From assembly GCA_964420125.1 (NCBI GenBank), contig CAYQQQ010000011.1, positions 77,954 through 141,953 on the forward strand: DNA of 64,000 nucleotides, written 5' to 3'. Shown piece by piece: positions 16,629 through 25,707 of this stretch (position 1 is its first letter; each line of letters opens with the position of its first letter). Made by a program: the position numbers and the translations under genes. The notes beneath the pieces are model-generated. The model had not been told where the DNA came from and did not search any database. It saw nothing but the letters and a program-made list of their open reading frames with translations. This DNA comes from CAYQQQ01 sp964420125. GTDB lineage: Bacteria; Actinomycetota; Acidimicrobiia; Acidimicrobiales; Microtrichaceae.

Positions 16629-19070
16629 ATGACCGTCGAGATCCCCCGCAGCCTCAAGGAGCTCCCCACCAGCGAGCCCCGCTGGGTGGGCCACCGCGTC
16701 CACCGCCGGGAGGACAGGAGCCTGCTCACCGGGCGCACGGAGTTCGTCGATGACGTCGTGCAGCCCGGGATGCTCCACGCCGCCATCCTGCGCAGCCCGT
16801 TCGCCCACGCGCGCATCACCCGCATCGACACCAGTGCGGCCGAGCGGCTCGACGGGGTCGAGGTCGTGGTCACCGGCGAGGACGCCCGGCGGTGGACCAA
16901 CCCCGCCCGCTCCGCGCCGGAGGGCTGGTCGACCCGTTGCGTGGCAGCCGACAAGGTGCGCTGGGTGGGGGAGCCGGTGGCCGCCGTCGCCGCCACCAGC
17001 CGCTACCTGGCAGAGGACGCGCTGGAGCTCATCGAGGTCGACTACGAACCGCTCGAAGCGGTGGCCGACCCCTTCGCCGCCATGGAGGACTCGAGCCCGT
17101 TGGTGATCGAGGAGAACGGCACCAACGTCATGCTCCAGCGCGTGTTCACCTGGGGCGACGTCGACGGGGCGTTCGAGCAGGCGGCGCACGTGTTCACCGA
17201 GCGGTTCCGCTGGAACCGGCTCGGAGCGAACCCCATGGAGACCTACGGCGCGGTGTGCCGGTGGGATCCCGACACCCTCGAGGTCACCGTCCACGGCAGC
17301 ATCCAGTCACCCACCTCCAACGCCCTCGGGCGTGCCGGGGTGCTCGGTGTGCCCAGCAACAGGGTCAACGTGATCAGCCATCCACACGGCGGCAGCTTCG
17401 GGGGCAAGGGCGGTGCACGCGGCACCGACATCGCCTGCATGCTCTCGCGCAAGGCCGGTGGGCGGCCGGTCAAGTGGATCGAGGATCGCATCGAGTACCT
17501 GATCGCCGGAGGCAGCCAGGCCTGGGACCGGCACTACGAGGTGTCGCTGGCGGTCGACTCGGAGCGACGGGTCAGCGGCCTGGCGGTGAAGCTCGTCGAC
17601 GACCTCGGTGCCACCGGCGAGAGCTTCGGCGCCATCAGCGCCGCCAAGCCGCTGGCCGCCTTCACCGGGCCCTACGCGATCCCCGTCGCCCGCTACGACC
17701 TCACCCTGGTGGCCACCAACAAGCTCCCTGCCTCCCCCTACCGGGGGATGGGTCCGCCGCCGCACTTCTTCGTCCTCGAGCAGATGATGGACATCGCGGC
17801 CCGCTCCCTGGAGCTCGACCCCGCGGAGTTCCGTCGAGCCAACTTCATCCCCGCCGAGGCGTTCCCCTACACCATCCCCAGCGGCAACGAGTACGACAGC
17901 GGCAGCTACGAGGAGGTCCTCGACACCGCGCTGGGTCTCGCCGACTACGACGAGCTGCGCCGCTGGCGGGCAGAGGCTCGCGCCGAGGGGCGACTGGTCG
18001 GCATCGGGGTGGCCTCTGCGGTGGAGCCCGGGGTGTTCGACTGGAACGCCTACGCCATCGTCGGCATGCCCCAGACCGGCGTGCCCGAGGGCGCGGTGGT
18101 CAGCATCGACATCATGGGCAACGTCACGGTGCGGGTCGGGTTCTCCATGGAGGGCCAGGGGCAGTACACGCTGGTCAGCCTGCTGGTCGCCGACTACTTC
18201 GGCGTGGAGATGGACTCGGTCCGGGTCGTCTACCTCGACACCCAGTCCGCACCGCCGTCGTTCGGTCCCGGTGGCAGCCGGCTGGGGGTGGCCATCACCG
18301 GTGCCGTGCTCGGAGCGTGCGAGCGGCTCGCCGCCAAGATGGGGACCGTCGTGGCCCGCCTCACCGGCAGCACGCCCGAGGACGTCTCGCTGCACGACGG
18401 CCGGTTCACGGTCCGGGGCAAGCCCGGTGCCGAGATGGCCGTCGCCCAGGTGGCCGGCACGATGCTGGCCCGCAGCGACCTCCTGCCACCCGACGTCGAC
18501 CCCTACCCCGAGGCCACCTACGTGTGGACCGCGCCGGGCCGCACGCCGGCCGACGAGGAGGGTCGGGCCAAGAGCTACCTCACCGCGGCCCAGGCCGTGC
18601 ACGTGGTGGCCGTCGAGGTCGACCGCGACACGGGGATGGTCGAGATCGTGAAGTACTGCCTGACCGACGACTGCGGCACCCGGTTGAACCCGCTGGTGGT
18701 CGAGGGCCAGACCGACGGCAGCGTGGCCCAGGGGATCGGCGCAGCGCTGTACGAGGAGTACGTCTACGACGAGGACGCCCAGCCCCTCACGGCGAGCTTC
18801 ATGGACTACCTGGTCCCCACCATCTGCGAGGTCCCGGCCATCGAGAAGGCAGAGGTGGTCACACCGTCGCCGTTCACCCCGCTGGGGGCCAAGGGGTGCG
18901 GTGAGGGAGCCATCCACACCACACCCGCCGCGGTGATGTGCGCCATCAACGATGCGCTCGCACCGCTGGGGGTCCGGGCCAACGAGGTGCCGGCGTCGCC
19001 GGAGCGCCTGTGGCGCATCATCTCGAGCGGCAGCGCCGGCACGTCCGACGATCGGAGGCAGGACCCGTGA
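16629..19070 (+). CDS. Molybdopterin subunit of a molybdenum hydroxylase (CoxL-like, not CO dehydrogenase)
   Basis: An 813-residue large subunit from ATG 16629, behind TAGGAG. GGSFGGKGG (254-262) is a cofactor-binding loop, and GAKGCGEGAIHT near the C-terminus supplies the catalytic-type Glu759. The active-site loop reads ASPYRGMGPP (368-377). Form I CO dehydrogenase has an AYxCSFR motif here with the Cu-bound cysteine, so this enzyme is not a CO dehydrogenase. Family members hydroxylate N-heterocycles, aldehydes or activated ring carbons using water. Its place between a ketone-carboxylase trio and retro-aldolase-like genes suggests a step in the same catabolic route. Confidence 0.9.
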   Translation: MTVEIPRSLKELPTSEPRWVGHRVHRREDRSLLTGRTEFVDDVVQPGMLHAAILRSPFAHARITRIDTSAAERLDGVEVVVTGEDARRWTNPARSAPEGWSTRCVAADKVRWVGEPVAAVAATSRYLAEDALELIEVDYEPLEAVADPFAAMEDSSPLVIEENGTNVMLQRVFTWGDVDGAFEQAAHVFTERFRWNRLGANPMETYGAVCRWDPDTLEVTVHGSIQSPTSNALGRAGVLGVPSNRVNVISHPHGGSFGGKGGARGTDIACMLSRKAGGRPVKWIEDRIEYLIAGGSQAWDRHYEVSLAVDSERRVSGLAVKLVDDLGATGESFGAISAAKPLAAFTGPYAIPVARYDLTLVATNKLPASPYRGMGPPPHFFVLEQMMDIAARSLELDPAEFRRANFIPAEAFPYTIPSGNEYDSGSYEEVLDTALGLADYDELRRWRAEARAEGRLVGIGVASAVEPGVFDWNAYAIVGMPQTGVPEGAVVSIDIMGNVTVRVGFSMEGQGQYTLVSLLVADYFGVEMDSVRVVYLDTQSAPPSFGPGGSRLGVAITGAVLGACERLAAKMGTVVARLTGSTPEDVSLHDGRFTVRGKPGAEMAVAQVAGTMLARSDLLPPDVDPYPEATYVWTAPGRTPADEEGRAKSYLTAAQAVHVVAVEVDRDTGMVEIVKYCLTDDCGTRLNPLVVEGQTDGSVAQGIGAALYEEYVYDEDAQPLTASFMDYLVPTICEVPAIEKAEVVTPSPFTPLGAKGCGEGAIHTTPAAVMCAINDALAPLGVRANEVPASPERLWRIISSGSAGTSDDRRQDP

Positions 19071-20065
19071 GCGACGACTTCGTGGCCCTCAGCGAGTGCC
19101 ACTTCATGAACCCGGCCACCATGGCCGAGCTCGCGAACTACTACCCCAACACCAAGCGCTGGTGGTACAGCGTGCAAGGGGTGCTGCGGGCCTGGTCGGG
19201 TGTCGATCCGCTCGTGAAGCGCCGACCCCCGTTGGCGGAGACCCTCATCGACTACATGGACGAGGCGGAGGTCGACGTCGCCTTCTGCCTCCGTGAAGGG
19301 ATGATGGACCTCAGCGGTGGGACCATCTCGATGTCCACCAACCAGTTCATGATCGAGCAGATCCGGCCGTACTCCGGGCGGATGTACCTCGAGGCCATGG
19401 TGGGACCGATCCTGCGCCGGGGGGTGAAGCACGCCATCTGGGAGCTCGAGCACCTGGTCGCCGAGCACGACGCCCGGCTGTGCAAGGTGTACCAGCCCGA
19501 GGATGCCGGTGCGCTGGACGACCCGGGCATGTGGCCCTTCTACGAGAAGGCCTGCGAGCTGGGCATCCCCCTGACCATGCACACGGGCATGGCCTACACC
19601 TACCCCCAACCCAGCGCCCACACCCACCCCGATACGCTCGACCGGGTGCTGATCGACTTCCCGGAGCTGAAGATCATCGCCTACCACATGGGGTGGCCCC
19701 ACACCGAGGAGCTGATCGGTCTGGCGGCCAAGCACGAGCACCTCTACCTGAGCCTCTCGGGCATCGTGGGGTGGTACCAGCGTTCCCCCTACCGGGGCTA
19801 CCACGCCATCGGGACTGCGCTGCAGTGGGTCGAGCCCCACAAGATCGTCATGGGCCTCGACCTCCCGTTCGTGGACACCAAGCGGGCGGTGGACTGGGTC
19901 CGGCAGCTCCAGATCCCCGAGGAGCTGCGGGAGAACTGGGGCTACTCGGAGATCACTCCGGAGATCCGCTCCGGGATCCTCGGATTGAACCTGGCACGGC
20001 TGACGGGGATCGACACCACCCGGCGGGTTCGGCGCCAGGGCGACACGGAAGAGGCGACGACATGA
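19067..20065 (+). CDS. Amidohydrolase-2 (TIM-barrel) family protein
   Basis: A 332-residue protein from GTG 19067, overlapping the previous stop by 4 bp (GTGA). It looks like the amidohydrolase-2 / ACMSD-like TIM barrel: LTMHTGMAY, IIAYHMGWPHTEEL and IVMGLDLPF are in the usual order. The N-terminal metal motif Asp-x-His-x-His is degraded to SECHF, leaving one histidine, so metal binding or activity may be altered. Family members are often decarboxylases or hydrolases of ring-cleavage products. It is inside the operon between the molybdenum hydroxylase and the thiolase-like protein. Confidence 0.8.
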   Translation: MSDDFVALSECHFMNPATMAELANYYPNTKRWWYSVQGVLRAWSGVDPLVKRRPPLAETLIDYMDEAEVDVAFCLREGMMDLSGGTISMSTNQFMIEQIRPYSGRMYLEAMVGPILRRGVKHAIWELEHLVAEHDARLCKVYQPEDAGALDDPGMWPFYEKACELGIPLTMHTGMAYTYPQPSAHTHPDTLDRVLIDFPELKIIAYHMGWPHTEELIGLAAKHEHLYLSLSGIVGWYQRSPYRGYHAIGTALQWVEPHKIVMGLDLPFVDTKRAVDWVRQLQIPEELRENWGYSEITPEIRSGILGLNLARLTGIDTTRRVRRQGDTEEATT

Positions 20066-21222
20066 GCGACAAGGCGTGCATCGTCGGGATCGGCGAGACC
20101 GACTTCTGCCGGCGGCCCGGTTCCGGCAAGTCGCAGCTGGCCCTGCAGCTGGAGGCGTGCGTCAAGGCGATCCGCGACGCCGGCCTGGAGCCACACGAGA
20201 TCGACGGCATCATGCCCTTCCCCAACCTCGGCAAGGCGGAGGAGTTCGCCGCCAACCTCGGATGCACGAACCTGCGCTACGCGGCGACGGTCAACATGGG
20301 AGGCGCCTCGCCGGTGGCCTCGCTCCAGGACGCCGCCTCGGCGGTGACCAGCGGGACCGCCGAGTACGTGCTGCTGCCGGCGGGCTGGAACGGCTACTCG
20401 GGTTCACGGGCCGCCCAGACGGTGGCCAACGACGTGAACTCGATCCCCGGAGGGGCCATCGCCCGCGACTACTACATGCCCTTCGGCTTCACCGCGCCGC
20501 CGCAGTGGTACGCGGTGATCGCCCGACGGCACATGTACGAGTTCGGCACCCGTCCCGAGCACCTCGGGATGATCGCCGTGGCGATGCGCGACCACGCGCA
20601 GCTCAACCCGCATGCGGTCACCTACGGCAAGCGGATCACCCTGGACGACTACATGAGCTCCCGCATGCTCGCCGATCCCTACCGGGTGCTCGACTGCTGC
20701 CTGGAGACCGACGGCGCGGCGGCGGTCGTGGTGACGACCGAGGAGCGCGCCCGTGACCTGCGGCGCCGACCGATCATGATCGCCGGCGCGGCCCGGGGTC
20801 AGCCCTACCCGGCGGACGAGATCCTCAACCGGCAGGACCTGTTCAAGACCGGCCTGACCATCGCCGCCCCGGAGGCGTTCGGTGCGGCGGGCATCAAGCC
20901 AAGCGAGGTCGACTTCGCCGAGATCTACGACTGCTTCACCTTCGAGGTGCTCCAGCAGATCGAGGAGGCAGGGTTCTGCAAGCGGGGCGAGGGCGGAGAG
21001 TTCATCGACGACGTGAAGATCGGCCCCGGCGGCGACCTTCCGATCAACACCCACGGCGGGCTGCTGTCGGAGGCCCACGTGCTCGGCATGAGCCACATCG
21101 TGGAGGCGGTGCTGCAGCTCCGGGGAGATGCAGGAGACCGCCAGGTCGCGGATGCCGAGGTGGGCGTCGTGACCGGGTGGGGAGATTTCGGCGACGGCAG
21201 CATCGCGGTGCTGACACGGTGA
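20062..21222 (+). CDS. Thiolase-like (SCP-x/Ltp type) protein lacking the catalytic cysteine
   Basis: A 386-residue thiolase-fold protein starting at ATG 20062 (4-bp overlap upstream). The position of the thiolase nucleophile reads NMGGASP (residues 78-84), with glycine instead of cysteine. The His-loop position reads EIYDCF, with tyrosine, as in Ltp2-type steroid retro-aldolases. Known Ltp2 works with a DUF35 partner to cleave a side chain by retro-aldol chemistry; here the next gene carries a DUF35 domain, 90 bp downstream. Predicted role: carbon-carbon cleavage of a beta-hydroxy acyl-CoA rather than thiolysis. Confidence 0.82.
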   Translation: MSDKACIVGIGETDFCRRPGSGKSQLALQLEACVKAIRDAGLEPHEIDGIMPFPNLGKAEEFAANLGCTNLRYAATVNMGGASPVASLQDAASAVTSGTAEYVLLPAGWNGYSGSRAAQTVANDVNSIPGGAIARDYYMPFGFTAPPQWYAVIARRHMYEFGTRPEHLGMIAVAMRDHAQLNPHAVTYGKRITLDDYMSSRMLADPYRVLDCCLETDGAAAVVVTTEERARDLRRRPIMIAGAARGQPYPADEILNRQDLFKTGLTIAAPEAFGAAGIKPSEVDFAEIYDCFTFEVLQQIEEAGFCKRGEGGEFIDDVKIGPGGDLPINTHGGLLSEAHVLGMSHIVEAVLQLRGDAGDRQVADAEVGVVTGWGDFGDGSIAVLTR

Positions 21223-21312
21223 GGACCGACACGAAGACTGGCGACGTGAGCGCGGCGTCAGAGGAGCGACGAGACCCGGTCACTCAGGCCGTGGAGACGG
21301 AGGAGGAGCGAA

Positions 21313-21801
21313 GTGGCTGTTGACAAGGCCGACATCGAGTTGTTGATCGACGGGAAGCTGGCGTGGCCGGCGGTGCAGGAGCTGATGCGCGAGGCCAAGG
21401 ATGCCGACCGCTTCGACAAGTACGTGGAGATCCTGCAGTCGCGGGTGCCCTGGGACGACCGGATCCTGCTGCCGTTGACCCCGGCGCTGTCCATCGTGTC
21501 CAAGGGCCGGGGCTCCCGGGTCGTGAAGTGCCGCTGCGGGCACGAGTTCGGCGACTACCGGGTGAACTGGAAGCTCTCCGCGCTGATCAACGTCCGCGAC
21601 GACGAGGCGTCGATGTCGGAGGTGTACAAGGGCCGGGAGATCCCCGATCCCGCATGGGTGCAGATCCGCGAGTACATCTGTCCGGGCTGCGGCTCGCAGC
21701 TCGAGGTGGAGGCTGTGCCGCGAGGCTGCCCGCCCGACTTCGACTTCCTGCCGGACCTCGACACCTTCTACGAGGACTGGCTGGGTCGGCCCCTGCCCGA
21801 C
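21313..21801 (+). repeat. Second copy of the carboxylase-gamma coding sequence
   Basis: This segment repeats 14678-15163 in the same orientation, about 6.6 kb apart. The encoded proteins differ by 14 substitutions and a one-codon insertion over about 163 residues. Third-position differences are scattered along its length, so this is not a fresh identical duplication. Confidence 0.85.
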
Positions 21802-23070
21802 ACGGCCGAGTTCGCCGACCTCACCCTCGACGAGGTGGGCCGGTGGGTGCCGCCGCCCTACACCAAGCCCGTCCCGGTGCTGGAGGGGCATGCCGGTGAG
21901 TTCTACGGCTTCTGCAAGGAGGGCGAGCTCCGCTTCCAGCGCTGCTCCGACTGCGGCACGTGGCGGCACGTGCCCCGGGAGATGTGCGCAGCCTGCGGGT
22001 CGTTCAACTGGTCGTGGGAGCCCTCCAGCGGCCGGGGCAAGGTGTTCAGCTGGACGGTGGCCGATCGAGCCCTGCACCCGGACTTCGTGGGCGACACCCC
22101 GTACGCCCCCACCATCGTGGAGACCGACGAAGGCGTGCGGATCCTGACCCAGGTCGTGGACTGCGATCCCGAGGACCTGGAGATCGGCTTGCCGGTTGAG
22201 GTGGTGTTCGACGACGTGACCGGCGACGTCACGTTGCCGAAGTTCCGGGTGTCGCGCACCCGCACCCGCGAGGTGCACGCCGTGCCCGTCGAGTCCCTGG
22301 CGCTGCCCTCCACGATCCGCTACGAGAAGCAGGGCCGTGTGGCGGTGATCACCATCGACCGACCCGAGGCCATGAACGCCCTCACCAAGGAGATGCTCGG
22401 CGCGCTGGACCGGGCGTTCGCCGACTTCGACGCCGACGACGACCTCTGGGTGGCCATCCTCACCGGGGCGGGCGACCTCTCCTTCTGCACCGGCATGGAC
22501 CTCAAGGAGGCCATCCCCCTGCTGACCTCCGGGGATCAGCTCGGCTACGAGGACCACACCAAGCGGCAGTTCTCCGACGTGTTCAAGCCGATCATCGCCG
22601 CGGTGAACGGCCACTGCATCGCCGGAGGGATGGAGATGCTGGCCGGCACGGACCTGCGGGTGGCATCCGAGGACGCCACCTTCGGGCTGGGAGAGGTCCG
22701 CTGGGGGCTGGTGCCCGCCGGCGGCTCCCACATCCGCGTGCCCCGACAGATCCCCTGGGCGGTCGCCATGGAGCTGCTCCTGACCGGGGACTCGATCGAC
22801 GCCGCGCGGGCCTACGAGGTCGGACTGGTGAATCGAGTGGTGCCTGCCGGCTACGTGCTGGACGCCGCCATGGAGGTGGCGGAGCGGATCTGCCGCAACG
22901 GCCCGCTCGCGGTGCACACCTCCAAGGAGATCGCCGTGCGGGCGCTGGGACTCGAGTCCGGCTTCGTGCTGGAGAAGGCGCTCGCCGCCAAGGTGTTCGC
23001 CTCCGAGGACGCCAAGGAGGGTCCGCGCGCGTTCGCCGAGAAGCGCAAGCCCGAGTTCGAGGGACGCTAG
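21313..23070 (+). CDS. Three-domain fusion: carboxylase gamma + DUF35 + enoyl-CoA hydratase
   Basis: A 585-residue protein from GTG 21313 with GGAGGAG upstream. Residues 1-163 are an acetone-carboxylase-gamma zinc domain (Cys73, Cys75, Cys123, Cys126). Residues about 190-312 are a DUF35 module: a zinc ribbon with Cys211, Cys214, Cys225 and Cys228, then an OB fold ending VEVVFDDVTGDVTLPKF. Residues about 333-585 are a crotonase with ITIDRPEAMNA, GAGDLSFCTGMDL, AAVNGHCIAGGMEM and both catalytic glutamates (Glu461, Glu487). There is no stop or frameshift between the parts, and base use is uniform. It would join a subunit of a ketone carboxylase, the partner of the preceding thiolase-like aldolase, and a hydratase in one chain. 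I know no described protein with this order. Confidence 0.85.
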   Translation: MAVDKADIELLIDGKLAWPAVQELMREAKDADRFDKYVEILQSRVPWDDRILLPLTPALSIVSKGRGSRVVKCRCGHEFGDYRVNWKLSALINVRDDEASMSEVYKGREIPDPAWVQIREYICPGCGSQLEVEAVPRGCPPDFDFLPDLDTFYEDWLGRPLPDTAEFADLTLDEVGRWVPPPYTKPVPVLEGHAGEFYGFCKEGELRFQRCSDCGTWRHVPREMCAACGSFNWSWEPSSGRGKVFSWTVADRALHPDFVGDTPYAPTIVETDEGVRILTQVVDCDPEDLEIGLPVEVVFDDVTGDVTLPKFRVSRTRTREVHAVPVESLALPSTIRYEKQGRVAVITIDRPEAMNALTKEMLGALDRAFADFDADDDLWVAILTGAGDLSFCTGMDLKEAIPLLTSGDQLGYEDHTKRQFSDVFKPIIAAVNGHCIAGGMEMLAGTDLRVASEDATFGLGEVRWGLVPAGGSHIRVPRQIPWAVAMELLLTGDSIDAARAYEVGLVNRVVPAGYVLDAAMEVAERICRNGPLAVHTSKEIAVRALGLESGFVLEKALAAKVFASEDAKEGPRAFAEKRKPEFEGR

Positions 23071-23130
23071 GAACCGGTTGTCGCACGGGAGCCGGCGGGC
23101 CGGCCCGGGCTGGCCGCGCCCGTCGCCGCG

Positions 23131-24369
23131 CTAGTCGATGATGCCGAGCTCCGACATCAGCAGGAGCATGGCAGCCATGGCCGGCTTGCGGGCGAAGGGG
23201 TTGGTGAGCTTGTGCGAACCCATCGTCGTGTACCAGGGGAACGCGTCGTAGGAGAGATCCCAGTGGTTGGCATGGAACGTGGCCAGGTGGGGCGCTGCCG
23301 GCGCGGGCACCCGCGCCTGGTCCTGGGTCAGCTGCATGTCGTTGTCGGGATCGTGCACGTCGAGCTCCGCGGTCCCCATGACCTGGAAGTAGGGGACCTC
23401 GAAGACGTTGGTCGACCCGCTGCAGTAGAGCATCGGCACTCCGAGCTCGGCGAGGGAGTCGGACTGCTCTGCGAGGAAGCGAGACCGGAATCCGGTGGTG
23501 AGCGACTCGATCGCTCCCTTGATGTCGTACTCGTCGATGCGGCGGTCGACCTTGTGGAGCTGCACCACCGGCACGAGCTGTCGGAGGAGTCCGCCGACCT
23601 CATCGGCCATCGAGGTGGCGACGTCGAGACCGGGCAGGGCCCTGATCTTCTTGTAGATGCCGTCCGCGATGTACGAACCGCCCGTCGCTCCGGCCCACCC
23701 CAGGACCCCCCGCACGCGGGGGGCCAGATCAGGTCGTGCCACCAGCAGGCTCAGGATGTCGGGCATGCCCTTGGAGTAGCCCATCAGCAGCACGTCCCCG
23801 GGCGGTGTCGGATCGTCGGCGTCGGTGATGAACGTGCCGGCCTCGTCGGAGTCGACCCCGGTTCCCCGTTCCATGGCGGCCACCAGGTCGGCGACGTTGG
23901 CGTCCGCCGAGCGCATGGGGTGGGAGTCGGCCGCGAGGATCCGGATGCCGAAGCGCTCCTTCAGCTGCGGCCACACCGACTGGAAGGCCAGCACCGGCAG
24001 GAGGCCGGTGAGGAGCCCGGGCGCGAACAGCAGCGTGGTGTTCTCGAAGGTGCCGGCCTCTGCGGGCGGCATCTCCGTGGCGATCTCCTCGTCGGAGATC
24101 CCGTGGATCATGCGCTTGGCGACGCGCTCGCGGTCCGAGGCGGAGTCGAACAACCGGAACGGGAGCGGGCCCCGGGAGTGCTTCAAGGCGTCGGGGTCGA
24201 CGGACGCCTCGTCGATGAAGATGTTGCGGAATCGCCGCCCGATCCAATCGTTGATCACCGGGTCACCCAGCGCCGCCGCCGGGTCGGTCTTCATGGCGGA
24301 TCGCACCTCGCCGATGACGGTGTCGAAGTCCTCCTTGGCGATCGACGTCTGGATGACGCTGGAGTCCAC
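23131..24369 (-). CDS. Alpha/beta-hydrolase-like protein of unknown function
   Basis: A 412-residue protein from GTG 24369, chosen because AAGGAG precedes it with good spacing; an in-frame ATG lies at 24420. LLFAPGLLTGLLPVLAF (113-129) followed by LLMGYSKGMPD with Ser199 in a Gly-x-Ser-x-Gly elbow suggests an alpha/beta hydrolase. His residues late in the chain (ATFHANHWDLSYDAF) could complete a triad. No signal peptide is visible. It is convergent with the fusion gene; the 60-bp gap is very GC-rich but shows no clean terminator. Substrate unknown. Confidence 0.65.
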   Translation of the reverse strand: MDSSVIQTSIAKEDFDTVIGEVRSAMKTDPAAALGDPVINDWIGRRFRNIFIDEASVDPDALKHSRGPLPFRLFDSASDRERVAKRMIHGISDEEIATEMPPAEAGTFENTTLLFAPGLLTGLLPVLAFQSVWPQLKERFGIRILAADSHPMRSADANVADLVAAMERGTGVDSDEAGTFITDADDPTPPGDVLLMGYSKGMPDILSLLVARPDLAPRVRGVLGWAGATGGSYIADGIYKKIRALPGLDVATSMADEVGGLLRQLVPVVQLHKVDRRIDEYDIKGAIESLTTGFRSRFLAEQSDSLAELGVPMLYCSGSTNVFEVPYFQVMGTAELDVHDPDNDMQLTQDQARVPAPAAPHLATFHANHWDLSYDAFPWYTTMGSHKLTNPFARKPAMAAMLLLMSELGIID

Positions 24370-24489
24370 GGCTCTCCTTCGGGCGTGTTGCGCCGCGAAC
24401 GGCGCTCTCACAGGACTCATCGACGCCCGCGCCGGCGCGCATGAGTTCTCATCGACGCACCACTCGAGCGGTGCGTCCGGGGAGATGGG

Positions 24490-25707
24490 TCAGTAGATGA
24501 CCTGGTCGGCGACGAGGCGGTCGTAGCGCTCGCGCGGCAAGCCCATCAGCTCCAGGAACACGTGGTCGTTGTCGCAGCCCAGCACCGGTCCGGGGGAGAC
24601 GCACGCGTCGCTGCGGCTGGTCTTCACGTACCCGCCGTAGATGGTCTCGGTGAACCCGAGGGGATGGGTGATCTCGATGAAGGTGCCCCGTGATCGGTAG
24701 TGAGGGTCGGTCAGGAGGTCGCCCACGTTCAGCACCGGCGCGGCGGCAACCCCATGGGACTGCAGCAGCGCCGCCAGCTCGTCGTCGTGGTGGGTGGCCG
24801 TCCAGGCCGAGAGCTGCTCGTGCAGCACGTCGATGGCGGCGAGGCGCCCGGCGAGCGTGTCGTAGCTCGAGGAGCAGGCCCATGGTGCGTCGCCGGTGGC
24901 CTCCACCAGGCCCCGCCACTCCTCGTCGGCCGTCACGGCGATGCTGATCCAGCGGTCCTCGCCGGCGCAGGGGAACACGCCGTGGGGGGCGCCGGCGCCC
25001 ACCGGGTGCTTGTTGCCGATCGGACCGGCCACGCGGCCGTTCATCACGTAGTCCATGAAGGCGGGGCCGACCATCTGCATGATCACCTCCTGCTGGGAGC
25101 AGTCGATGTGCTGGCCCTCGCCGGTGCGTTCGCGGTGGTGCAGCGCGACGAGGATCGCGAAGGCCCCCATGATGCCGTTGTAGGGGTCGGAGTAGGCGTT
25201 CTCCATGGCGATGGGCGGACCGTCCTCGTAGCCGGTGATGCTGTCGAGGCCGGTGATGCTGGCGAGGCTCAGCCCGTAGGTGCGCAGGCCGCTGAGGGGG
25301 CCGTCGAGGCCGGCCGACGGCATCGAGAACATGACGATGTCGGGTCGGGCGCGGATCAGCTCGTCGTAGCCGAGGCCGAGGCGCTCCATGACCCCGGGAC
25401 CGAAGTTCTCGATCACCACGTCGCAGTGCGAGATGAGCTCGAGTGCCACCTCGATGCCCCGAGGCTCCTTGAGGTTGATGGTCACGCTGCCGTTGCCGGC
25501 CCAGCCCGCATGGTGGGAGAGGCTGCGATCGGGGTCGCGGACGTTCTCGGCGAAGGGGGGGATGGTGCGGGCCATGTCGACGCGGGCCCGCGACTCGATC
25601 TTGTAGACCTCTGCGCCGAGGAACCCGAGCGTCTGGCCCACGATCGGCCCGGCGAGCACCCAGCCGAAGTTGGCGACCCGGATTCCCTGCAGGGGTGCGG
25701 CGCTCAC
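24490..25707 (-). CDS. CaiB/BaiF (family III) CoA-transferase
   Basis: A 405-residue, standard-length CaiB/BaiF protein. It starts LQGIRVANFGWVLAGPIVGQ, has VTINLKEPRGIEVALELI and GEGQHIDCSQQEV, whose aspartate is the expected acyl-anhydride nucleophile. GTG 25707 overlaps the stop of the upstream CoA-transferase by 4 bp, so the two are translationally coupled and may form a heteromer, as in benzylsuccinate CoA-transferase BbsEF. Transcription should start near operator S4. Confidence 0.88.
   Translation of the reverse strand: MSAAPLQGIRVANFGWVLAGPIVGQTLGFLGAEVYKIESRARVDMARTIPPFAENVRDPDRSLSHHAGWAGNGSVTINLKEPRGIEVALELISHCDVVIENFGPGVMERLGLGYDELIRARPDIVMFSMPSAGLDGPLSGLRTYGLSLASITGLDSITGYEDGPPIAMENAYSDPYNGIMGAFAILVALHHRERTGEGQHIDCSQQEVIMQMVGPAFMDYVMNGRVAGPIGNKHPVGAGAPHGVFPCAGEDRWISIAVTADEEWRGLVEATGDAPWACSSSYDTLAGRLAAIDVLHEQLSAWTATHHDDELAALLQSHGVAAAPVLNVGDLLTDPHYRSRGTFIEITHPLGFTETIYGGYVKTSRSDACVSPGPVLGCDNDHVFLELMGLPRERYDRLVADQVIY

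Noticed and set aside
15239..19070. coxMSL-type carbon monoxide dehydrogenase
   Set aside because: The large subunit lacks the Cys-containing CO active-site loop, so only the family name is kept.
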